This document shows, one piece after another, positions 1 to 4,374 of a DNA stretch of 10,846 bases (the first letter of the stretch is position 1; each line of letters opens with the position of its first letter). The DNA lies in NCBI GenBank assembly GCA_030066475.1, contig JASJBO010000228.1:1-10846 (forward strand), in the 5' to 3' direction. The stretch is from Myxococcota bacterium (GTDB lineage Bacteria; Myxococcota_A; UBA9160; PR03). A model generated the notes under the pieces. It saw only the letters and a program-made list of their open reading frames with translations. It had not been told where the DNA came from and did not search any database. A program made the translations under genes and the position numbers.

Positions 1-36
1 CGTGCGGCCCTGGGGCGTCAAGCCGAGGGGAGGTGA
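1..36 (+). CDS. Possible 3' end of an upstream gene (partial)
   Basis: Frame 1 is open from the window edge and ends at TGA 34-36, reading RAALGRQAEGR. The stop lies inside a Shine-Dalgarno-like GGAGGTGA (29-36) just before the next gene, an arrangement typical of packed bacterial operons. Eleven codons are too few to name a family, and an open frame this short can occur by chance in such GC-rich DNA. This is a guess based on layout only. Confidence 0.25.
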   Translation, partial: RAALGRQAEGR

Positions 37-46
37 GGGGGCGCGG

Positions 47-52
47 TATGAT
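47..52 (+). promoter_or_regulatory. Candidate -10 box of a leaderless promoter
   Basis: TATGAT matches the TATAAT consensus at 5 of 6 bases and stands out in GC-rich DNA. It lies exactly 7 bases before the ATG at 60, so transcription would start at or next to that codon. The same TAT(G/C)AT-N7-ATG arrangement precedes the HTTM and P450 genes. No convincing -35 hexamer is visible. A competing reading is that the ATG inside the hexamer (48) is the start, served by the upstream GGAGGTGA. Confidence 0.4.
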
Positions 53-59
53 TGGCGGC

Positions 60-575
60 ATGCCGAGCCGCACCGACGACCCGCCGCGCGCCGGGGTCGG
101 GCCGCGCGTCGAGCCCGCAGCGGGGGCGTCTACGCCGCCGGCGGTCCGGACCTCGGCTGCGGCCGCGGAGGACGCGCGGCTCACGCAGGAGTCGTTCCGC
201 TCGGTCCTCAGCTCGCATCAACGTGCCGGCCGCTGGGAGCCGGCCGACGAGATCGAGGTCAGCGCCATCCTCGGCAACGTGGCGCTCGACTTCACGCGCG
301 CCGTGCTGCCGCCCGGCGGCATGGTCGAGATCGAGGCGCGCGCGGTCCTGGGAGAGGTCGAGATCGTCGTACCCGACGGCGCCGAGGTCGAGCTCGACGG
401 AACGCCGATCCTCGGCAGCATCGAGCAGCACCTGCGCAAGCCGGGGGTGGGCGAGCAGGTGCGCGAGTGGATCACGGGGGAGCGCGATCGCGCCGTGGCG
501 ACATCGGACGAGCCTCCCTACTTCCACATCCGGGGCCGCGCGATCCTCGGCAGCATCCGCGTGCGGGGGCGCTAG
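60..575 (+). CDS. LiaF-C-like (cell-wall-active antibiotics response domain) protein, soluble
   Basis: A protein of 171 aa with a low-complexity Pro/Ala-rich N-terminus (about 1-45), a short helix, and then a beta-rich region with recurring units: EVSAILGNVALDF, ARAVLGEVEIVVPDGAEVEL, GTPILGSIE and, at the very end, GRAILGSIRVRG. This I-L-G-x-[VI] repeat pattern is what I recognise as the C-terminal domain of LiaF and DUF1707-type proteins, which in Firmicutes and Actinobacteria act with envelope-stress systems. Here there is no membrane segment and no DUF1707 domain, so the product looks cytosolic and the LiaF role should not be transferred. Start choice: ATG 60 follows a TATGAT box by 7 bases. 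ATG 48 (4 residues longer) is served by GGAGGTGA at 29-36, and GTG 33 is also in frame. The frame stops at TAG 573-575 and, if read through, continues directly into the dehydrogenase tail described next. Confidence 0.75.
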   Translation: MPSRTDDPPRAGVGPRVEPAAGASTPPAVRTSAAAAEDARLTQESFRSVLSSHQRAGRWEPADEIEVSAILGNVALDFTRAVLPPGGMVEIEARAVLGEVEIVVPDGAEVELDGTPILGSIEQHLRKPGVGEQVREWITGERDRAVATSDEPPYFHIRGRAILGSIRVRGR

Positions 576-578
576 CGC

Positions 579-755
579 GCCTTCGACGCCGCCCTGCGCG
601 GGCGGGTGGCGGAAGGCGTCGATCCCGACACGGTGGCCGAGCACGCCTTCGGGGCGATCCGTGCCGGCCGCTTCTGGATCCTGCCCGATCCGGGCTTCCG
701 CGAGGGCTTCGAGGCGCGGATGCGGGGGATCCTCGACGCGCTCGAGAGCGCGTAG
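579..755 (+). pseudogene. C-terminal remnant of a short-chain dehydrogenase/reductase (SDR)
   Basis: Frame 579-755 reads AFDAALRGRVAEG, then DPDTVAEHAFGAIRAGRFWI, LPDPGFREGFEARMRGIL and DALESA before TAG. The pattern 'DP..VAE.v..AIR.GRFwIl..P.f......R...Il' is the usual tail of classical SDR oxidoreductases (about the last 58 of some 270 residues). The Rossmann fold, the Ser-Tyr-Lys catalytic residues and any start with a ribosome site are missing. The only in-frame candidate start is GTG 606, with no SD. The remnant lies in the same frame as the preceding LiaF-like gene, separated only by its TAG stop, and its own stop is followed within about 10 bases by the truncated TauD fragment. Assignment as an SDR tail is from family knowledge and fairly secure. 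That it is dead is inferred from the missing 80%. Confidence 0.65.
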
Positions 756-765
756 TCGAGGAAGG

Positions 766-939
766 CTCGGCGAAGGTGGCGTCGTCGAGCGGCTCGCGCA
801 GGTCGACGCCCTCGATCTCGGCGCCCAGCGTCGGGGCGACCGGGCGGACGCGGATGCGCTCGAACTTCAGCTCGGCGAGGGCGCGGCGCGTCTCGTCGAG
901 GAAGCGACGGGGGCCGAGGTGGATGCCGTTGAGCTTCAC
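766..939 (-). pseudogene. N-terminal remnant of a TauD/TfdA-family dioxygenase
   Basis: From GTG 939 the minus strand encodes 58 recognisable codons that include FERIRVRPVAPTLGAEIEGV, then DLREPLDDATFAE. The phrase RP..PT.GAEIEGVDL..PL.D.T.AE is the hallmark N-terminus of Fe(II)/2-oxoglutarate dioxygenases of the TauD/TfdA family (normally about 280-300 aa). The HxD...H iron site and Arg of the catalytic domain are absent. After E58 the frame stays open to a TGA at 472-474 but reads only antisense of the SDR tail and LiaF-like gene, so any product would be a 156-aa chimera. The start is well supported: AGGAG at 950-946 lies 6 bases upstream, and GTG overlaps the TGA of the HTTM gene (GTGA, 939-936), so the two were translationally coupled. 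Confidence 0.65.
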
Positions 940-2432
940 GGGGGGCTCCTTCGCGGAGCCTCGGCGCGGGGGCGCGCTCGAAGGGGCGGACAGGTGTGCT
1001 CCAGCATGAGGTGCTTGACGGGCCGGGCCTGCTGGCCCGGCCGGGGAGGGCGTTCGAACATGAAGTACAGCTCGAGCGACTCGAGCCGCTGCTCGCGCGG
1101 ATGGGAGCGGTTCCAGGTGACGCAGCGCCACCAGGCGTAGCGGCGGCGCAGTGACTCGTTGTGCGGGTCTCCCATCATCCACAGCAGGATCGGCCAACGG
1201 CCCGACTGGTGGTCGCCGCGCGGAGCGGGCGGCGGGTCCCAGCTCAGCTCGGGACCGCGGTGCGAGAGGTCGATCACCTCGCCGCTGGCGAGGGTGCCCG
1301 GCATCACGTGCCAGCCGTCGAAGCGCGGCGCGTTGGGGGCGAACATGCGCCACTCCTGGTTGACGCCCAGGAAGAGCCCGGCGCGCATCATCCAGTTCGG
1401 CAGCAGGGCGCGGCCCGCGAGGCCGTCGACGTTGTAGGCGACGACGTAGACCCCGACCACCACCGCGAGCACCGAGATGGGTAGCGGCACCGGACGGCGC
1501 CGGGGCGCGGCGTCCGGTGGCAGGGGGGGCGTGCGGGGGAGCTGCCGCACGGCGGCGAGCCGATCCAGGGTGTCCCAGACGGGGGCCGGGAGGAACGCGA
1601 GAAGCACGACGATGTCCACGTACGGGAAGATGCCGAGCACGTAGCTCATGGCGATGCCGGAGTGCAGCGCGATGAACGAGGCCGCGGTGAGCGCCCGCAC
1701 CGGCCACCACGGGAGCAGCAGCAGGAAGGGCCCCACCAGCTCGAGCAGGAGGGTCGCTCGCGTGAAAACCTCGCACAGCAGCGGGTACTGGCGCAGCCAG
1801 ACGCCGACCGGCGTGGCGAAGTAGTCGAGGTGCAGCGCGTAGTAGAGAGCACTTCCCTCGCGGTGCCAGTCGGGGCCCGACTTGAGCAGTGCCGTGAAGA
1901 GATACATCACGCACACCTGGAGCAGGAACGCGGCGGTTCCGACCGAGACCACGGGTCCGCGCCTGCCCGGATGCGTGCGCCCGTGCAGTGCGTCGAACGA
2001 CCAGGCGCGTCCGAGCGGCAGCAACATGGCCCAGAACAGCGCCATGCGGAACAGGCTGTCGCCGAAGTTCTGCAGGAAGGGGTTGCGGATCTGGATCGAG
2101 GTCACGAGCGCCCAGCAGCCGATGCTCGCGATGCGCGAGTGCCAGCCGACGATCAGCATGCCGGCGAAGATCCAGAGCAGCGCGAACAGGAAGGCCTGGT
2201 AGGCGAAGGAGCCGCCCCACAGGTGGAAGGGGGCCACGGTCTCCGTCATCCACGGGTCGAGCAGCAGGCGGGGGACGACGCCCGCGTCGGTGTAGCTGGC
2301 CGCGAAGTAGTGGGTGCGGCGCGAGAGATCGACGATCAGGGCGAGACCGAGACCGATGCGGACGGCGCCCAGGGCCCGCGGATCGATTCCGAACACGTCT
2401 CGCCACCAACGCGTTCCCGGCCCGGGCGCCAT
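936..2432 (-). CDS. HTTM domain (vitamin K-dependent carboxylase-like) membrane protein
   Basis: A protein of 498 aa with about nine hydrophobic segments (approximate residues 20-36, 76-96, 100-114, 127-143, 164-184, 221-243, 248-268, 269-283 and 316-336) and a soluble C-terminal third. The stretch YLFTALLKSGPDW (about 177-189) is the central motif of the HTTM family, the horizontally transferred transmembrane domain shared with gamma-glutamyl carboxylase. From memory of the human enzyme, Lys184 falls where its catalytic base Lys218 lies. The later QEWRMFAPNAPRFDGW (about 359-374) is the usual conserved C-terminal motif of bacterial HTTM proteins. The substrate of bacterial members is mostly unknown, and carboxylation is not implied. 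ATG 2432 is chosen because TATGAT lies 7 bases upstream. ATG 2444 (MIAR longer) is possible, and neither has a Shine-Dalgarno. The gene was co-transcribed with the TauD fragment (4-base overlap) and is divergent from the ABM gene. Confidence 0.82.
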   Translation of the reverse strand: MAPGPGTRWWRDVFGIDPRALGAVRIGLGLALIVDLSRRTHYFAASYTDAGVVPRLLLDPWMTETVAPFHLWGGSFAYQAFLFALLWIFAGMLIVGWHSRIASIGCWALVTSIQIRNPFLQNFGDSLFRMALFWAMLLPLGRAWSFDALHGRTHPGRRGPVVSVGTAAFLLQVCVMYLFTALLKSGPDWHREGSALYYALHLDYFATPVGVWLRQYPLLCEVFTRATLLLELVGPFLLLLPWWPVRALTAASFIALHSGIAMSYVLGIFPYVDIVVLLAFLPAPVWDTLDRLAAVRQLPRTPPLPPDAAPRRRPVPLPISVLAVVVGVYVVAYNVDGLAGRALLPNWMMRAGLFLGVNQEWRMFAPNAPRFDGWHVMPGTLASGEVIDLSHRGPELSWDPPPAPRGDHQSGRWPILLWMMGDPHNESLRRRYAWWRCVTWNRSHPREQRLESLELYFMFERPPRPGQQARPVKHLMLEHTCPPLRARPRAEAPRRSPP

Positions 2433-2439
2433 GCGGGCG

Positions 2440-2445
2440 ATCATA
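2440..2445 (-). promoter_or_regulatory. Candidate -10 box of the HTTM gene (leaderless type)
   Basis: On the minus strand TATGAT (5 of 6 consensus bases) is followed by seven bases and then ATG 2432, which would place the transcription start at about 2433. Neither possible ATG of this gene has a Shine-Dalgarno sequence. The -35 position (about 2463-2468) reads TGCGGC, which is not consensus-like. Confidence 0.4.
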
Positions 2446-2484
2446 GCCGAGCCCGCGCCGGCGCCGCAGGACGCGGGATCCGTG

Positions 2485-2496
2485 GCAACATGTTGC
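2485..2496. promoter_or_regulatory. 12-bp perfect palindrome, possible operator
   Basis: GCAACATGTTGC is a perfect inverted repeat. It sits in the 78-90 bp divergent gap between the HTTM and ABM genes, about 26 bases before the ABM start and about 40 bases upstream of the HTTM -10 candidate. Its AT-containing centre contrasts with the surrounding GC-rich DNA. Position and symmetry fit a dimeric repressor or activator site. No regulator gene is nearby, and function is inferred. Confidence 0.3.
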
Positions 2497-2522
2497 TCCA
2501 CCCCCATGCAGGAGATCCCCGG

Positions 2523-2825
2523 ATGCTCGTGATCGCAGGACACATCGAGATCGACCCCGCCAACCGCGAGGCCGCCGTCGCCGCCGCCCGCGAGATGGCG
2601 GAGGCGACGCGCCGCGAGGCCGGCTGCGTGGCCTACGTGTTCTCGGCCGACCTGGACGACCCGGGCGTCTTCCGCCTGTTCGAGGAGTGGGAGTCGCAGG
2701 CGGCGCTCGACGCCCACTTCGAGTCGCCCCACATGGCCGCCTTCCGGAGCAAGGTGGCCGGCCTCGGCGTGAAGGCGCTGGACGTGAAGCGCTACGAAGT
2801 CAGCTCGGTCGGTCCGATCGGCTAG
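2523..2825 (+). CDS. Antibiotic biosynthesis monooxygenase (ABM) domain protein
   Basis: A protein of 100 aa, the usual length of a single-domain ABM/YgiN-type protein with a dimeric ferredoxin-like alpha-beta barrel. Recognisable family pattern: beta strand MLVIAGHIEIDPANREA, helix AAAREMAEATRREAGCVAY, strand with DPGVFRLFEEWES, helix ALDAHFESPHMAAF, and last strand VKALDVKRYEV. Family members oxidise quinols or polyketides without cofactor, or act as heme-degrading or quinone-linked enzymes. Many are uncharacterised, so the substrate cannot be given. The start is secure: AGGAGA at about 2510-2515 lies 7-8 bases before ATG. The gene is divergent from HTTM. Its TAG stop (2823-2825) is also the first three bases of the composite palindrome, so the last residues could differ from relatives if the repeat arrived by insertion. 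Confidence 0.85.
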   Translation: MLVIAGHIEIDPANREAAVAAAREMAEATRREAGCVAYVFSADLDDPGVFRLFEEWESQAALDAHFESPHMAAFRSKVAGLGVKALDVKRYEVSSVGPIG

Positions 2826-2863
2826 CCGGTGGACTTCGCTCGCCTGCGGCTCGCTGCGCGCGC
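2823..2863 (-). repeat. 41-bp repeat unit, inverted copy
   Basis: The reverse complement of this segment matches the unit at 2993-3033 at 33 of 41 positions by hand alignment. It keeps TAGC at the outer end, a central GACTTCG, and CTGCGCGCGC at the inner end. It begins with the ABM stop codon. Confidence 0.65.
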
Positions 2864-2951
2864 CCTTCGGGCGCTTGCAAGGGGCTTCTGCCGCGCACGG
2901 CTAGGTGCCAGCGGTCTGCGCGGCAGAAGCCCCCCCGCAAGCGCCCGAAGG

Positions 2952-2992
2952 GCGCGCGCAGTGAGGCGAAGCCGAACGGAGTCAAACAGCTA
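2952..2992 (+). repeat. 41-bp repeat unit, direct copy 1
   Basis: It begins GCGCGCGCAGTGAGGCGAAG and ends AACAGCTA. It differs from the adjacent copy at 3 of 41 positions and forms the outer part of the right palindrome arm. Confidence 0.75.
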
Positions 2993-3033
2993 GCGCGCGC
3001 AGTGAGGCGAAGCCGAACGAAGTCGAACCGCTA
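2993..3033 (+). repeat. 41-bp repeat unit, direct copy 2
   Basis: A tandem duplicate of the preceding unit, with no spacer. Its last three bases CTA are the TAG stop codon, read on the minus strand, of the PH-domain gene. Confidence 0.75.
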
Positions 3034-3492
3034 GAGAGTCGCCGACCGCCGTGCGCGGCGATCCCCGGTCGGCTCGAGGCCCGGGACTGCGGCGCACAGC
3101 TCGCGGACGAAGCCGGCCGCGTCCCGCGGCGAGATCAGCGCATACTTCGTCTGGGCGCCCGCGCGGTAGTCGATGCGCAGACGGTCGAGCGACCAGGCCG
3201 GCGCCGAGAGCGGATTGCGGCTGGGGCGCACCGACTCGATGGCCTCGAGCTGGAGCTCCCAGCGCAGCAGGCCCGCGCGGATCGCCAGCTGGGGAGGGCG
3301 GATCTCGTACTGCACGGGCCAGGCGAAGCCGCGCACCACCCCCACGACGAACAGGCCCGAGGCGACCAGGATCGCGATCGGCGGCAGCGGTGCCCCCTCG
3401 CGCCACTGCCACACCGCGAGCGCGAACGGCAGCACCGCGCCGGCCGCGACCAGCGCCACGAGCCAGGCGTCGCTCTTGGACTCGTGGACCAT
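3031..3492 (-). CDS. Two-TM bacterial PH domain protein (bPH_4/DUF1200-like)
   Basis: A protein of 153 aa. Two hydrophobic helices (about 9-29 and 37-55) are followed by a PH-like domain (about 60-133): QYEIRPPQLAIRAGLLRWEL, then LEAIESVRPSRNPLSAPAWS, LDRLRIDY and ALISPRDAAGFVREL. The order 'Y.I....L.i..G......I..I......P.sapA.SLdRL.I.Y....ISP.d...F...L' is what I know from membrane-anchored DUF1200/bPH_4 proteins. Their function is largely unknown. Start ATG 3492 is preceded by GGAGGGG with close spacing. A start at 3570 would add 26 residues but runs into the promoter region of the divergent kinase-like gene and has no family support. The basic tail DRRARRSATL ends at a TAG supplied by the palindromic element, so the tail may have been altered by it. 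Confidence 0.72.
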   Translation of the reverse strand: MVHESKSDAWLVALVAAGAVLPFALAVWQWREGAPLPPIAILVASGLFVVGVVRGFAWPVQYEIRPPQLAIRAGLLRWELQLEAIESVRPSRNPLSAPAWSLDRLRIDYRAGAQTKYALISPRDAAGFVRELCAAVPGLEPTGDRRARRSATL

Positions 3493-3549
3493 CCCCCCTC
3501 CGGAGCTGGCAGGGTAACGGATGGGGTCCTGCCCGAGGCCCAGGCGCGG

Positions 3550-3555
3550 TACAAT
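3550..3555 (+). promoter_or_regulatory. Candidate -10 box for the cytidylate-kinase-like gene
   Basis: TACAAT (5 of 6 consensus bases) lies 28 bases before ATG 3584, which gives a leader of about 22 bases carrying GGAGGAG at 3571-3577. The -35 position around 3526-3532 is not consensus-like. The box sits in the 91-bp divergent region shared with the PH-domain gene. Confidence 0.4.
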
Positions 3556-3583
3556 CGGCGCCGGGGGCACGGAGGAGCGTCCG

Positions 3584-4252
3584 ATGCCGAATGCCGCGCT
3601 CGGTGAGCTGGTCGACCGTCAGGCTGCCCGCTGGCTCCGCCAGACGCGTCCCGCGGCGGCCTCCGGGAAGGGCCCCTGCGTCGCGCTCTCGCGCCTGCCC
3701 GCCTCGGACGCGGCCGAGCTCGGACGCCGCGTCGCCGAGAAGCTCGACTACGGCTTCTTCGGCATCGAGATCGTCGACCGCATCGCGCGCGAGCGGGGCG
3801 TCCAGCGCCGCATCGTCGAGGGCCTCGACGAGCACGTGCGCAGCAGCATCGAGCGCTTCGTCGTGGACGCCTTCCGCTCGCGGCCCTTCAGCGAAGGCGA
3901 CTACCTGCGCCACGTGGTGCGCGTGGTCACGACGCTCGGCCGGCGCGGGATGGCGGTGCTGCTCGGGCGCGGCGCTCCGTTCATCCTCGAGCCTCAGGAC
4001 GCGCTGCGCGTGCTGGTGGTGGCGCCGCGCGAGCGGCGCCTCGAAGCGATCGCGCGCGAGCACGGCCTCGGGCCGGCCGCGGCCGAGCGGCGGCTCGACT
4101 ACGAGGACACCAGCCGCCGGGACTTCCTCGCGCAGTTCGGCGTCGATCCGGACGACCCGGCGCGCTACGACCTGGTGGTCAACACGGGCACGCTCGGGCT
4201 CGACGCGGCCACGCAGCTCGTGGTGGAGGCGACACGCCGCCACGGCGTCTAG
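3584..4252 (+). CDS. Cytidylate kinase-like family protein (divergent P-loop)
   Basis: A protein of 222 aa, the expected size for the Cytidylate_kin2 family (uncharacterised nucleoside-monophosphate-kinase relatives). Family features: helix ELGRRVAEKLDYGFF (45-59), EIVDRIARERGV (62-73), the conserved MAVLLGRGAPFIL (123-135), the Arg-containing VVAPRERRLEAI (145-156), the DFLAQFGVDPDDPARYDLVV segment (180-199) and NTGTLGLDAA at 200-209. The N-terminal nucleotide-binding loop, usually near 'SR..GSGG..IG', reads SRLPASDAAELG (36-47), lacking the Gly-rich turn and any Lys, so kinase activity is doubtful. ATG 3584 is fixed by GGAGGAG 6 bases upstream. The gene is divergent from the PH-domain gene. 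Its stop TAG is the outer edge of a palindrome that separates it from the lipoprotein operon. Confidence 0.78.
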   Translation: MPNAALGELVDRQAARWLRQTRPAAASGKGPCVALSRLPASDAAELGRRVAEKLDYGFFGIEIVDRIARERGVQRRIVEGLDEHVRSSIERFVVDAFRSRPFSEGDYLRHVVRVVTTLGRRGMAVLLGRGAPFILEPQDALRVLVVAPRERRLEAIAREHGLGPAAAERRLDYEDTSRRDFLAQFGVDPDDPARYDLVVNTGTLGLDAATQLVVEATRRHGV

Positions 4253-4303
4253 CAGCCCGTTGAAGAACCCTCCCCTCGGTCCGGGTTCTCAAACGGGCTG
4301 CTG
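4249..4303. repeat. Palindrome starting at a stop codon; possible terminator or MITE-like relic
   Basis: Arms 4251-4270 (AGCAGCCCGTTGAAGAACCC) and 4283-4302 are inverted copies differing at 2 of 20 positions, with a 12-base loop (TCCCCTCGGTCC). The left arm starts within the kinase-like gene's TAG (CTAG at 4249-4252). The hairpin could end transcription, although no T-run follows. The sequence, AGCAGCCCGTT at one end and its complement at the other, looks like transposon-type terminal repeats, but nothing between the arms encodes a protein and no target duplication is visible at the right end. Confidence 0.65.
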
Positions 4304-4315
4304 ACGGGCGCCGCC

Positions 4316-4343
4316 GGGACAAGCGGCCCCGCGCCGCTACCAT
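4316..4343 (+). promoter_or_regulatory. Weak candidate promoter of the lipoprotein operon
   Basis: GGGACA (4316-4321, the GACA part of TTGACA) and TACCAT (4338-4343) are separated by 16 bases. This predicts a start near 4350 and a leader of about 25 bases with AAAGGAG. Both hexamers are weak (4 of 6 each). The position in the only sizeable gap before the operon is the main support. Confidence 0.3.
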
Positions 4344-4374
4344 GCCGGGTCCGCTCGCCACGAAAGGAGCTCGC

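Larger units (their letters stand above)
2822..3034. repeat. Composite palindromic intergenic element bounded by CTAG
   Basis: The whole 211 bp between the stops of two convergent genes is repeat. Left arm 2823-2897 pairs with right arm 2917-2992 around a 19-base loop (2898-2916). The inner part is nearly perfect, for example GCTTCTGCCGCGCA (2884-2897) against TGCGCGGCAGAAGC (2917-2930). Each arm contains its own small hairpin, with a C(TTCG)G loop at 2860-2874 and its complement at 2941-2955. A further copy of the outer 41 bp is added in tandem at 2993-3033. CTAG occurs at 2822-2825, 2901-2904, 2990-2993 and 3031-3034, that is, at both ends, at the tandem junction and in the loop. The element encodes no protein. 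It could fold as a bidirectional terminator, although no T-run follows. It resembles REP/BIME or MITE elements, and which of these it is cannot be decided from one copy. Confidence 0.75.

Noticed and set aside
606..755. The SDR tail as an independent small gene from GTG 606
   Set aside because: There is no Shine-Dalgarno before GTG 606, and the sequence is simply the last part of a larger family with none of its active site.
1662..2825. Long plus-strand frame ending with the ABM sequence
   Set aside because: Only the last 100 residues are protein-like. The upstream part is antisense to the HTTM gene, and the ribosome site places the start at 2523.
2800..2985. 61-codon minus-strand frame in the intergenic element
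   Set aside because: It is an open frame through palindromic repeat DNA, with no ribosome site and no recognisable protein.
2952..3033. CRISPR-like direct repeats
   Set aside because: There are two adjacent 41-bp copies with no spacer between them and an inverted third copy, so this is a tandem duplication within a palindrome and not an array.
4251..4302. Standard Rho-independent terminator
   Set aside because: The stem is suitable but it is followed by GACGGGCGCC and not by a T-run, so termination is possible but not supported by the usual signal.
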